Shown here one piece after another: positions 13,320 through 25,337 of a stretch of DNA of 64,000 nt (its first letter is position 1; the number at the start of each line of letters is the position of its first letter). The DNA is from Callipepla californica brunnescens (taxonomy: Eukaryota; Chordata; Aves; Galliformes; Odontophoridae). The stretch is from contig JALIRH010000003.1 in assembly GCA_023055505.1 (NCBI GenBank), forward strand, positions 1,417,501 through 1,481,500, in the 5' to 3' direction. The notes under the pieces were generated by a model. The model worked only from the letters and a program-made list of their open reading frames with translations. It was not told where the DNA came from and searched no databases. Position numbers and translations under genes: made by a program.

Positions 13320-13541
13320 TCAGGGCATAAAATTCTGTTTGCATCTTTCTAACTTCTTTGTCTTCTTCCGAATCTGTAATTCAGAGCAAAAAGATTGGCA
13401 AAGGTCTTGTGCACATGCTTCATCTACAAAGAGGATGTCCTTTGCTTGTCCCTCCATGTCCTTTGCACCAATATAAACCTGTAAAAGGCCCTTATCTTCA
13501 TTAGTATAATCTGTGATGCAGAACAATGAAATGAGAAGTAG
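13320..13541 (-). other. Coding-like island, possible exon or gene remnant
   Basis: On the minus strand an open frame runs from about 13541 to a stop at 13320. Its conceptual product is hydrophilic and acidic-to-basic, with segments such as DYTNEDKGLLQVYIGAKDM and DEACAQDLCQSFCSELQ and a basic tail rich in K and R. This is unlike the F/L/K-rich frames that AT-rich noise gives elsewhere here. A pyrimidine tract ending in ATCACAG lies directly upstream of the DYTNEDKG segment, which would make a good splice acceptor. A GTTTAT donor-like site lies about 33 bases further on. There is no in-frame ATG at the start. I do not recognise the protein. Alternatives are a decayed pseudogene, a lineage-specific exon or chance. 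Confidence 0.25.
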
Positions 13542-13726
13542 GATCTATAGTTTTTAATACCTGTGCTAAGCACATTTTCTTAAAGAAATAATCCACACAG
13601 ATTTAAGACATAGAAGAACAAGAAATTGGAAGAAAAAAAGGTAAAAAAAAAGGCAAAAAACAAGCAAAGAGACAAAGAAAATAAAAGAGTAATCTGGTAT
13701 TCACAACTTGCCTAAAGGTAGTGCTC

Positions 13727-13747
13727 TTTTTTTTTTTTTTTTTTTTT
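13727..13747. repeat. Poly-T run (21)
   Basis: Twenty-one consecutive T bases, followed by further T-rich sequence with GTTT units. It could be the tail of an unrecognised minus-strand insertion. Confidence 0.9.
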
Positions 13748-16324
13748 CTTTTTGTGGTTTGTTTGTTTGTTTTTGAAAGAGAAATCAATAATATCTCCCA
13801 GGTTCTCTGCTACAAGACTTTAACGGCTGGAGACTGTGTTGAGAGTTTCAAGTCAAACAAAAAAAAAAAGCCTCTAAGAAGCAGAATGCCTTGAAGTGTA
13901 ATTGATGTTTTGCTCATTAAATGCAATCCTGCGAACACTTGACATTTCATCAAGTTTTCAGCTAGAGATCCTAAGACAATAAGCTTGAAGAAAGCTGTAC
14001 CAAGGACTGGGATTTCTTTTACAGTGTTACCTTTTGACATGAGTTTTAGAGACATTCTATCCATTTTCAAAAAGCCAGTAGCATAACTGGGGACTTTTTA
14101 GCCGCATGCTGCCCAAGAAGAGCATAAATGCAAGGAGCTTTCACTGTCATATTCATTAGAAGCAGATGCTAGATTCAGTCATTGCTCTAAGTACTTCATT
14201 GATTTTCCTCTCTAAACAAGATCTGAATTTTTGTTAAAAAAGATCTTTAGGTAAACTGCATTAAAACAAATTGACTTTCTAACAAAGAAAAGGTGAGATT
14301 CTTATAGCAGGGCCTTAGAACAAGTGGCAACTTGTCCCGTATGTCTACCATTCTACTTTTGTAATGACTGCAAAGCTGTCACTGTTCAAACATAACAACT
14401 GTGAAAATTAATTCTGTATCTTCAACCTCAGGAGATTCAGGTACAGTTTGTTTATTTATTACAATGGGAATATTCTTTGGTACTATCCCTTTCCCCACTT
14501 TGCCTGTTATCCAGTAGATTTGTTCTGTATCACTTTTGTGAACAACAGCCCACATTTGCAGCCTTTCTTCATTCCTTTTCTTCTTGTAGAAGATTAATGT
14601 TAATTTCTTCTACACACATCACTGGTCAGCTTGATATAGTCATTTTAGGCAGGATAATTATGAGTCTTCCAACTTTTGGGCTCCAATTTTTTGTGTACAC
14701 AACTTCCAAGCATTTAAGATTGTTTGGATTCACTATTGGTTAAAGATATTTATGTCACATTAGAAATAATTTTTATACAAATCATTTTATCCAAGAAGAC
14801 TCATGTATTGAACAGAAATTTTTTTACAATCTCAACCATATCTTGTTAGTATAAAGCCTAGATATGATAGATTGATAACATTTTTCATAGTCTATACACT
14901 GAAAAGACATTAAAGAAGTTGAACTAGAGTTGGAAGTGTAGATTTACTAATAAAAGCTTCATCAACTGACACAAAAAAATTGAGTTCCACAATAAAAGTC
15001 TTAGCATTTTGAGAAGGTTGACTAGTAGAAGAAATTAATTTATTAAATCAACCTTTTGGTATACAAAAACTAAAGTCAGCCATCCATCTTGCTCTATAAA
15101 CGTCCTCAGTGATCAAGGTTCTGTATTTTTTTTTATTTAAATGGTAATCTGGATCTTTGGGCCCTGAAATCTAATGGGAAGGATTTAGAGAGAATTTCAT
15201 GTTTCCTATTGAAAAATGCTATATTACATTATCTCCACCACAAATACTATTTAGAAAATCCGAGTGCTAAGGTGATCACTTGCAGTGTTTCTGATTTCAC
15301 TTTGCTACATACGACAAAATAGTAAGATCTTGAGGCTCTACTTGGAAAGACATCTCTTAAACTGTGTTGTTAAAGGTCTGACATGAGAAATTTTGAACCC
15401 CTTTCATAACCTGAGGTCTTCTGGAAAAGTCAAGCACACCTATAGTGATGCGTTCTGTATGAGTTCAGAACATCTGTTTACTATATGCACAAAAGCTTCT
15501 GTACACATACAGCAGAAAGTCTCTGTAGGTATGACTAACTAGGTGTATGTTTGAGCCCTCCAATATTCCCAAGAAAGGCCAAGGATACTTTCTAAGCTAA
15601 CACCTTGGTAAGACAGAGGAAGAATTGATCCAAACTCTGCATAACATTTAGATTTTTCTTAATTTATGTTCAAGAATCCCAGTTAGATTTATTCCAGATG
15701 GCTCTTTTTCATGGTCCAGCAAAGATGTGACTAAAATAAATGAATCGCATACTTTCGTGCACTGTGTGTCTCACTTCCACTCCATATGTACAGGTCTGAT
15801 AAAGAAAAACAAATTAGAATAGCTGTCATCATAGAGCAAAAAGGAAACAGATTGAAAAACAGTAAACGATCATATTAAGTATGCAATATTTTAATTTTAA
15901 TCATACCTGATTTTATATCAGTTCTGTGGTGCTGTAATATTCTTTCTCTATTTTGTTTGTTTCTGCTTCAGTCCTACTTTTTGTATTCCAATGACACTTC
16001 CTCCTATACTATGTTAGTGCTGCTGATCAACTTACACAGAGTTAGAGTTAGAAATGTCTAGTAGCTTGCAAAGACTAAGTTTCCATTTATTTATTTTTTT
16101 TAATTCTGGATAAATTGAAATACATAGTTTTCATAAGAAAAACAAGAAATGTAAAACCTGTTCACATCTTTCTATACTGAATTCTAGGATTATCTGCAAA
16201 AGGCTTCACAGAACTTTAATTCATTTCCTAATAGTAGTTAAACAATTTTGTTTTGCACACAGAAAATATATTCTTTGAAGTAATACTTTGCAGACTACAC
16301 AGTATAATTTAAATAAAGGATGTG

Positions 16325-17081
16325 AAATGCTTTGCAGAAGTCCACTTCATTTACCTGGACTTGTGCAAGGTATTTGACACTGTCCCACATGACATCCCGG
16401 TCACCAAATTGGAATAAAATTGACTTGATGGGTGGACCACTTGCTGGATAGAGAACTGGATGGATGGTTACACTCAGAGAGTTACGGTCAATGGCTCGGT
16501 GTACAAGTGAAGGCCTGTGACAAGTGATGTTCCTCAGGGAAAGGTGTTGGGACTGGTGCTATTCAACATCTTTGTAAATGACATGGGATCAAGTGCACCA
16601 TTAGCAAGTTTGCAGATGACACCAAATTGAGTGGTTCAGTTGAAACACTACAGGGAAAGGGATACCATCCAGAGGGACCTGCACAGGGTTGGGACATGGG
16701 CCCGTGCCAACCTCATGATGTTCAACAAGGCCAAGTGCAAGGTCATACATCTGAGTCAGGGCAATTCTAAGCACAGATACAGGCTGAGCAGAGACTGGCT
16801 TAAGGTATGTTCATTGATGAAAGAATCAACATGAGCTGGCAGTGCACGCTTGCAGCCCAGAAGGCCAACTGTATCCTGGGTTACATCAAGAGAATCTTGA
16901 CCAGCAGGTAGAGGAAGGTGATTCTGTCCCTCTACTCTGCTCTCATGATACCCCACATGGAGTCCTGCATCTAGTTCTGGAGTCCCCAACACTAGAAGGA
17001 CATGGAGCAAGTACAGAGGAGAGCTACAAAGATGATCAGAGGGCTACAGCACCTCCTCAGCAAAAATAGGCTGAGAGAGCT
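16325..17081 (+). mobile_element. CR1 LINE ORF2 fragment: reverse transcriptase to C-terminus
   Basis: Conceptual translation in shifting frames gives the CR1 ORF2 order. It starts with a segment like 'FIYLDLCKVFDTVPHDI' (near 16350-16395). Next is a decayed PQG-VLG-LF block (near 16530-16565), then the catalytic FADDTKLSG box with FADD at 16609-16620. After that comes a thumb-like segment, 'IQRDLHRVGTWARANL' through 'KAKCKVIHL' (16655-16755). The C-terminal region follows, up to a 'ctgagagagctgg' block at 17070-17082. Several frameshifts and stops make it a pseudogene. The 5' part and the 3' tail are absent. The right edge is where a mariner-type element begins. Confidence 0.88.
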
Positions 17082-17571
17082 GGGGCCCTCTGTTAACATT
17101 GGAGGCAAATGTCAGTGGTACAGCAGTAGAGGCTGAACCTTCCCACCAGTATTCTGTTACATTTTGCTGCTGTGTGACAGATGGTAGCTGCAGGGCAGTC
17201 TGACAAAACAGTGTCTGACAAGGGAGTGCGTATGAAACAAAAGTTTGTCATTGAATTCCTCCATGTGGAAAAAATTGCACTCATTGACATTTATTGATGC
17301 TTTCTTAATTGTTATGGATACCAAACACTGAATGTGAGCACAGTGGGATGGTGGGTGGTGTTTCAGCAATGCTGATAGTAGGTCACATTGTTTTGAACAC
17401 AGCATGCAGACTTTTGTTCATTCCTGGCAAAAATGCATAGCTAATGTTAGTGACTATGTTGGAAAAAATAGTGCTTTGTAGCTGAGTATTTGCTCTAGCA
17501 AATAGTATTACTGCTCTCTTTGTTGCTGTTTCCATGGAAATAAATAGGAGGCACTGCTTTCAAAGTGACCT
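17082..17571 (+). mobile_element. Mariner-type DNA transposon (Galluhop-like), internally deleted
   Basis: The left end gggccctctg and the right end ctttcaaagtgacct resemble the Galluhop terminal repeats. Between them are the leader ('cagtagaggctgaaccttcc', 'gtgtgacagatggtagc') and the transposase N-terminus. The latter is a diverged, frame-broken helix-turn-helix segment running to the 'gtgtttcagcaatgctgatag' region at about 17360-17385. The sequence then jumps directly to the last part of the transposase ('acacagcatgcagac') and the 3' untranslated region with 'ggaaataaataggaggca'. About 490 bp remain of a family usually near 1.2-1.3 kb. The catalytic DDE/D core is entirely missing, so it is non-autonomous. 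Confidence 0.88.
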
Positions 17572-17645
17572 AAGTATATGTGGCCCAAGACAATTTCCAT
17601 TCACTAAATGTGGCCTAGGCAAGCCAAAAAGTTGGACATCCATGG
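17572..17645 (-). mobile_element. hAT (Charlie-like) transposon terminus
   Basis: The reverse complement reads with the order 'tgtccaactttttggcttgcc', 'taggccacattta', 'gaaattgtcttgggcc', like the 5' terminal region of Charlie-type hAT elements known in vertebrates. Only about 70 bp remain. It directly abuts the right end of the mariner, suggesting the mariner landed in or beside it. The other hAT end is not visible. Confidence 0.5.
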
Positions 17646-20228
17646 TTTAGTATATTCAAATATGTTGCTTGAATGTGTGGATCGGCAAAGCCTGGAGATG
17701 ATGGTGGTATCTGTGTGACTGTGTGGGTAGGTGGAAGCTCAAAGACTGTTAAAGAGGAAGCGTCTTGGCATCATATGCAAAGAGGCAACCTCAAGCTGTT
17801 GAAACCATCTGTGAAGAGGAGAAAGAGGGAGGAGGGAGGTACAAGCTTCAGACACCACCAAAAAGTACAAAACTGAAAGGCTATGTTCTTAAATAGCAAA
17901 CCTTAACTACAGACATCTCTTGAATATTAATTTAAAGGACCAGTGAAATCTCATGGTGAAAGCTGTCTGGCTTATTTGGGAAGACATATTAGACATCAGG
18001 AGTCTCCAGATATCCCATGTATGATGTACATCACAGTGTGCTATAACAGGAAGATGCGTTTTGATTTTGAGTTTGGAAGTTGAAAGACAAATATTTGAGT
18101 CCTCTAAAATTTCCTCTCTGAAGTTCTACCAAGCTTCTCAAATCTCCACTACTGAACCAGCTGTTGTACCACTTTGAGGAAAGAAATTTCTCCTCTTTCT
18201 TTATCATATTTAAACTTGTCTCCTTTATATCTTTCTAACATATTCCTAGGTGGATTTGCACAAAACATTGTGTTGTTCTTCACTTGAAGTATAGCTAGCA
18301 GAAATTCTCTTCACTTGCTTTCTTTTTAAGCAGCTTCATATCATCATTTTTAAAACTCTTCAAGGTTAATGTCCACCTCATCTTTGATTGTACATATACA
18401 TAATGGGTGCAGATTCCCACTGATGTGCTGGCTGCCATCCTGGCTTCTGATCATCTGTTTGTTACATTTTTCACACTAGCAATGTCATTCTCTCACGTTT
18501 CTATTTCTGTGTGGAAACAATTAAAAATCCCTATTTCTATTTTAATTCTTTTCTTTAAGCTTATCTTTGCAGCAATGCTAAAAGCCACTTGTCAGTGATT
18601 AGCCAGCTGGTGTGACCACTGCTTATTACACTGGTTACAGCTGTCTTGCTGCTATTTTTGCGTTTCCTCTCCATCTGTCTTATCCACCTGCTGTCTCTCA
18701 TTTCATACTAAAATTTTAAGCTCCCTAGACAAAAACTTTCAATTTGTTATGCTTGTACACTGTCTAGCACAGTATGTCCTTAGATACACACTCTCTTTCA
18801 ATTTAAACAAATATACTTTAAGCTGCCTGAGATAGAGAGACTAGTCCAGATTCTGAATTTCAAGGTGGATCTACTCAGTATTACAGAATTGTGTTCAGAC
18901 ACTGCTGGTCATCTCGGCAAACAACCTGGGAAGTAGGATGAAATAGCAATTGCCCCATTTCAGCTTCTGGCTATCATGACTGCTCTGCAGCAAAGGGCTG
19001 ACACAGCAATGGAAAAGAAATGCTGTAACAAAAAACATGAACTGTTAGAGGAAGGATACAATCTATGTTTTTGGTTTTATCTTCTTCTATGGGCATTTAG
19101 CAACAGTTCATATTGCTGGGTTTCTGATGTTTTAATATATATAGGTCACTACAAAAGTAAAGCTTCCTATTTATTTCCCTGGAAATAGCAACAGATACAA
19201 AAAGCACAAGAACACTATATGAAAGAGCAAATTTTCAGCTACAGAACTCCCTTTTTCAACACTGTCCCCATAATTAGCTATACAATTTTACCAGCAATGA
19301 GCAAGAGCCTGCATGCTGTGCTCATAAAAATCTGCACTGGTGGAGGAGACCCACTGTTTCAAAGCTGCTATGACAATGCCACTGTTAAGAAAATATTGCT
19401 CATGCAGTCTGTCTTTCATGAGTAGAAGTCACAAGGCTTCCCGCTGGACTGTACTGTAGGTATTGTAGGACACACCACACAATTTTAGTGAGGTACTCCA
19501 TGGTCCTGTAACTAGAACAGGGCCTGGTGTTATTCGCTTGCAAAATGAAAAGAAAGATTGTCTTCTTCTCTGATCTGACTCAGGATGTTCGAGCCTTCAG
19601 CTTAGTCAGTATCACAGTATAATGATTAGAGTTATGATTTCTCCAGTCTCTAGGAAATCCAAAAGGATCATGTCTTTCCTATTCTATCACTTTACCCACA
19701 GAGAGCCATCTTGACTTTTTTTTTTTTTAATGATGGATTTCAATTGAGTGTTTCAAATGTGCTTTCATGACAGACACCATTTTGTCAGACTGCCCTTCTG
19801 ATGTCATATGTTGTACAACATCATAATTTAATGGACTACCAGTGGTAAGGTTCAATTTCTACAGCCATATCCCCCAAATCCACCTCTCATGTCACAGACC
19901 AACATAATAAAATAAGAGGCATCATTTTCTGAGCAGCCCTTAAACATATAGAAAATTCTTGAGGTTTTTTGCTAGTAGTTTGCTTACATGTGAAGCTTCA
20001 GATATGATTAATATAACAATGACATGTGGCAGAGATAACATTAATATTCAGATTTAGAATAACTATAATGTCTTGTATGATTTTTTTATTACTGACTTCA
20101 ATTTTATTCCTCTGAAGTGATAACTTCATTTACATTGTGTTAGGAAAAATATATTCCGTCCTAAAGTTTGTATAATATTAAAGAAATTAGATGAGATACA
20201 AAAAGTATGGAACAATTTAAGAAAACTA

Positions 20229-20230
<2 letters not shown>

Positions 20231-20275
<45 letters not shown>
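20231..20275. repeat. (TAA)15 microsatellite
   Basis: Fifteen uninterrupted TAA units, followed by AATAAA units. Purity suggests it is young or actively mutating, so it is likely polymorphic. Confidence 0.95.
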
Positions 20276-20280
<5 letters not shown>

Positions 20281-21529
20281 GGAAAAATATTGAAAGTACT
20301 TTAAGATTTTAAGTATTTCTTTGTTTATATTTATTGGCACCTGCTCTGAGGATCATATCCAAGGTAGGAACAATCCTAGCAGCATCTAGATTTCCAAGCT
20401 TGCTTTCCTCCTTCTCCTCTGAAAGCCCCCACACACCTTGGCTTCCATGCACAGAAATCATTGACACTGCTGGCTGAAGGGAAATAGCAAAGTCATCCAA
20501 GAGATTCTCTGATCTGGGTGATTAGGAAACTTCAACCCTCAAGCGCTCTGCAGCTTTCCCAGCAGGTAGTCATAAATTGGTACACTGGGGATTAGATATT
20601 TTAGTCCTTAATGGAGAAAGGAAAAACAAGAAATAGGGGCAGAAAACTTATCTGCAAATTCACAAGAGAATTGAGAAATATTTTCAGACAGTTTTCTTTT
20701 TTAAACACAGGACTGTGCTCTTAGAATAAACTGCTAAAGGGAGTAATAAAACATGTTTCAGTTGGCCTTAGCTGCTTTTATTACACATATATTTTGGTCA
20801 GCTATAAAGCACTAAGATAAATACAAGTTTATTTTGATGAAAATATTTTGTCCTCTTTACAAAACTGATCATCTCTTCCAGTGTTAGACTGATAAATGCT
20901 AGTATTAAAAGGTTTTGTCTACTGCCTAACAAAGCAAAAAGCTTTCAGGGTTTAAGGTTGAGCTTGACTGAGATTTCCTAATACTGATTACTTTCCTGGA
21001 AATAGTTTTCTGTTTCTAGCTACTTTCAATTTTCAAGTGTTAACAAACTTAGGCACATAAACCCCAGTAATATTTTTTCCCCCAACTTATTCACTTCTGC
21101 CTTTTGAGAAAGTGCACATACTAATCTGATATTTAAAGGAACAGAACATGAATTTCTCTAAAGTGGAAGGGAATTATGTAAGCTAAATTTGAAAAAAATA
21201 AGAAAAAATAGTCAGACCATTTGCCCATTAATGTGACCATGAGGACTAACCACCTAAGACTTTTAGTTCCATAGTGTTTCACCTAACAGCACTTGTCAGT
21301 GAAGGTACCAAGGTTAATCTTAAATATTCAAGTTAGAATTTGATAAATTAGAATTACTAACCTACACGAAAAATAGATTTGTTAAAATTCTGTATTAGCA
21401 ACCATCCTGATACAAAAAGTGAAAGTATAGTTACAGGTAATAATGAGTTACAGTCCTATTAGAGTCTGTAATTACTTTTTATATTGTAGCAGCACAATGC
21501 AGTAAAATTACTAAGTCACACCTGAACCA

Positions 21530-21740
21530 GGTAAGAAGGCATGGCTAACCCAAGGACCTCAGGTGCAAGCAAAGCATTTGAGTGACCTGAAGGTGTGGAC
21601 TCACAGTCCAACCCTCCTCACCCTCACTGGTTAGCAGCTGAAGAAGTGGCACCCCTCTGAATAGGGATTTCGCTCATCTTGAACTTTCAACATGTGTTGA
21701 AAGAGGTAAGCTAATTTTTGTTCTTTGTTTTCCAGTGCTT
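21530..21740 (+). other. Possible retroviral U5/leader remnant
   Basis: The words tggcaccc and gaatagggat (21646-21667) together resemble a lysine-tRNA primer-binding site with a 4-base insertion and a few substitutions. A block with 'cagtccaaccctcctcaccc' lies upstream. About 35 bases downstream is gaaagaggtaagc, a strong splice-donor-like site, as expected in a retroviral leader. No LTR end, gag frame or partner LTR is seen, so the assignment is tentative. Confidence 0.2.
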
Positions 21741-21901
21741 GTATTGCAATAGATGGGACTATCATTGCCTTCTTTGATACCTTACGTAGGTAATATATAG
21801 TTTTGGGGTTTTTTTGAGTTTCCTTAGTAAGAAAGGTAATTGAAGACTTAATCAACAGCACTATAAACTTACACTTCATTACTTTTCTGTGCATGCTCTC
21901 T

Positions 21902-21907
<6 letters not shown>

Positions 21908-21934
<27 letters not shown>
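21908..21934. repeat. Poly-T run (27)
   Basis: Twenty-seven consecutive T bases. No recognised retroelement body is attached on either side. Confidence 0.95.
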
Positions 21935-23089
21935 ATTTTAAGGAACATTCTTATAAGAATAATTTTGTAGTGATTATTGAGTGATACCTTTCTCTGATTT
22001 AGGTCTGATTCCAAGCACAGAGGGTGAAAGGAGAAATATTTCATTTGATTCACACAATGCCTCACTGAGAAAGTATGATTTCAAGACAGAGTAGCTTGAA
22101 TTTCCATTTGTAAGGAGCAAAAAGGTAACAGAGTGATAGGGAAGTAGAAACCTTAAATCTCGATAAACACCCCAAACTGTAGCATGAATAAGTGTTAGAC
22201 ATGACAGACTATTCTGAGTTTCATTCAAAATTAGTGCTTTAATGAGGAAAATGATTCATAGAAAATATTTATCTTTGTACCCATGGTTGTTTCCTAGTAT
22301 GTACTGGTTACAGGGAGTTTAAGCACAGAGAAAATTAATGGGTCAGCAAGAATTTCTAAATTGTTGTTTAAAAAAAAAAAAAAATTGTATTAATAACAGT
22401 AGTTAATAAAACAAATAGATGATAAAATGTTCTGTACTTTCATCCTGAGCTGTCCACACAGGTCAAAAAAATTTTTGAAGGATTTATATTTCTAAAAAAG
22501 TTGCATTTTATTGATATGAACATCTTCTCAAAGTTATTTTGGTAACATCGGTGTTAGAGAAAGAAGAACTCTATAGAGAAAGGAGAAAATAAAAAGAAAT
22601 AATGAAACAAATTAGAAAAAAACAAAACCACAACACCATGAGTTTACACAGCAGATTTTTGTGTTTTCCCTGTAGCTAATCAAAACTGAAAATTATATAG
22701 AGATCTAAGTATTTTTTACCCTGTTTATGAGAGGCATTATGGTTAACTTTCTACTGCTGAAAAGAGTGCTGTCATAACAGCTATATACCATGAATGTCTT
22801 CTGTTGGAATTTCTAAATGCAACAAAAAATGACCATTTATTTGAATGATTCAACTGTGTTCATATTGTGGTTTCATCCTAATGGGCATTGATACTCAAAA
22901 CCATTCTCTCATTTCCCTTTCCTCAAAGTAGTGGAGGGAAAAAATAAAAAATAAGGGCACAAGGGTTAAGATAAGGACAAGGAAATTGCTTATTATTTAC
23001 TATCACAGGCGAAACAGACAAGTAGAGATCTGGAGCATACCTTCTGAAACAATATAGGAGCCTGCAGGACTGTTCCTCTCATTTTTCTT

Positions 23090-23310
23090 GCTCCTCTCGC
23101 CCAGACACTATTGCACTGATGTTTTTCACCTTTCTTAAATCTGCTCTGCAAGAGAAGACGCCATGACCATGATTACCCGTGGCTCAGCTTTGACAGGGGT
23201 CAGTGGTCCCTTTTAGAGCTGCTGGAGCTGGATTCTATTCTCAGAGGTTACCCCTGCAGCCCTTCTACTACCCAAAGCTTGCCAGGTGAACCCAATATAA
23301 TTCTCAAAAC
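23090..23310 (+). mobile_element. Second copy of the unclassified LTR-like repeat
   Basis: It has the same order as the repeat at 10.9-11.6 kb: a 'tttttcacctttcttaaatctgc' block, a 'gtggctcagctttgac' block, then 'gagctgctggagctgg'. It then runs on to 'cttgccaggtgaacccaat', a word I recall as the usual end of this family. No coding sequence. It is shorter and differently truncated from the first copy, giving a partial overlap only. Confidence 0.5.
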
Positions 23311-25039
23311 CAAACCTAATCAATGAAGCAAACAAACATGCACAAAATAAATAAATAGAAACATAAATTAGAAGCAAAATAACAAACAACAACACCCACA
23401 GAAGTCCACACAAACTCTCACTGGCTAGTAAATCACAATGATAAGTAATTTTTACTAAATTTTTACTACTTTGACTTTAAACGATATTCATGCTATGGCA
23501 TTAGAGCTTCAACTTCTTCCAGTGGGCAATATTTTTTCTTTCTTCTTTTCTAGCTAATACTCATTTTTTTCCAATTTAGATTGTGCAAAAGAGACAATAG
23601 AGATAGAAAAGTATAATTGACTTAGTTTGGTTTAATTAAATGCAAGAAAAAATAGAGACAATTAGTTAATGCACCCTAGTGAATTGAATTATGAAACACA
23701 TTGCTCCCAATGGGGTAAATGATCCTTGTAATGGGAAAAGTGGATATGGATTAAAAAAATTAACAGACTGGTTTTTTTGTTTTGTTTTGTTTTTTGTACT
23801 AGGGTGATTAATCCAGAGCAACCAAAATGTTACAATTACATCATATAATGTTATTCAACATTTTGTAGATAAATCCTTCCTGGTGAGCTCTAGGCCAACC
23901 CTATCTCCTAAACCTATACATTCCTGATTTCTGACTATTCTTCTTGGCCTTAATTCAGTTTTCAAGTTATCTTAGTGGTTGTGAAAATGTGGGTTCCAGA
24001 GTATAACCAAAATAAGGAAATACAAAAAACAAAAACAAAAAAAAGTTGAAATGGTATTGAAGTACATTTTAGTAACTGAACTATCAAAAAAAAGTTAATT
24101 TGTGAACTATAATAATAAAAAAATCCACATACACCTTAGTTGAATTAATTCTGACTGAATTTTCAATGATGATTCTCTGAGTAACATAACTCAAAGAGAA
24201 TAAATGTTGGTTCTTTGCATTTACTAAGAAAAATAAACTCAATTGTTTTAAGCGCTTTAAAATACAACAATATCTACATTAAATAACTGAAAGATTTCAA
24301 CCTGATTGAAAGTGCAAATATTTTAGTTGGAAAGAAACCTGTTACATTTGGAAGTGCTAGATATTTTCAATTTTCTCCTTTTTCATAGTTGTACCTCACT
24401 ATTAAAGAAGAAAAATAACTGGTTGTATTGCTATAGTTTTACCAAATCTTCTAGAATTTAAGTGTTTAATGCCACAGAACATTAATTTGCTAAAGTGATT
24501 ACAACTGCATTATTGAAAAACTAGGAATCTTGTATCAATTCAGTTTTAACTGTTAATGCTAATTGTTTCCTAGTGTCTTTTTTTTTTCTGCCACAAGCAT
24601 TTTTCTTTGAGGATTTATGATTTAGAGAATTGCAATTGTCAAGAAAAAAAAAAATTGCAAATCCACTTCATGTGACTGTCTCATTGACTTCAACTGAGAA
24701 AAACAGTGTTAGCCTGGATACCCAATGCTGCAGGGACAGCTTTCCTGCATCCACCATGACTGGGTGTACCACAGCATAAAATGTGTGATTCTCCTACTTT
24801 CTGAGAGTCCTGTGCTTGCTATTAAAATGTTACATGTAAAACGAGTCCATATCCATGCTGGAGAAGGTTTTTTTCCTTCATTCATTAATTTCATAGCTGA
24901 AAATGAGCAGTACGTTTGAGGCTTCCAGAAATGAACACAATGCATTTCCAAAAGGATTTATAAAACTTTTGTGGAATATGTTACATTGGGAGTTAGCTAG
25001 ATAGTGCTAAAAGCAACTTATATATTGCACAACATTAGC
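23311..25039. other. Unique AT-rich DNA
   Basis: No gene or clear repeat. A 23580-23720 segment has TTTAATTAAA and ATTAGTTAATG words. Poly-A/T runs are common. Confidence 0.55.
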
Positions 25040-25337
25040 AATGGTCAGAGGTGAACGTAAACTGGACCAATTCTATCTGATGGCAGTGACAGGATTCAAG
25101 TGATGGGCATGGAGTTGCATCAAGGGAATGTTAGGTTGGGTATTTCAGAAAGGTTCATCACCAGAGGGTATTGGGCATGGAACAGGCTGCCCAGGGCAGT
25201 GGAAACAGCCCCAGATTGATGGATTTCAAGGAATGTTTGGACAGTGCTCTCAGACAGGATGGTGCCATCTGGAGGCAGGGACTGAACTCAATACTGTGGA
25301 TCTCTTCCAACTGGGATTATTCTATGATTTTATTTGA
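25040..25337 (+). mobile_element. CR1 LINE 3' end, 5'-truncated
   Basis: It follows the CR1 3' order. First is 'gtgacaggattcaag...gggcatggagttgcatcaaggg', then 'ggttgggtatttcagaaaggttc'. Next are 'ggaacaggctgcccagg', 'tttggacagtgctctcagacaggatgg' and 'gatctcttccaactgggattattctatga'. The short 3' tail is present and little degraded, so the insertion end lies at about 25337. Open frames across it reflect composition, not a gene. Confidence 0.88.

Larger units (their letters stand above)
12861..16324. other. Unique AT-rich DNA with one coding-like island
   Basis: It holds the coding-like block described at 13320-13541 and a T21 run at 13727-13747. The rest shows no recognised gene or repeat. 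Short open frames at 13810-14070 and 14477-14743 have no domain or splice support. Confidence 0.55.
17646..23089. other. Mostly unique AT-rich DNA
   Basis: No gene recognised. It contains a pure TAA microsatellite at 20231-20275, a T27 run at 21908-21934 and a possible retroviral leader remnant near 21530-21740. The 144-codon minus-strand open frame at 21631-22065 crosses the poly-T run, which encodes a poly-lysine stretch. It looks like noise. Confidence 0.55.

Noticed and set aside
21631..22065. 144-codon minus-strand open frame, the longest in the window
   Set aside because: It crosses the T27 run, which yields a poly-lysine stretch. The rest has AT-rich composition with no domain, start context or splice support.
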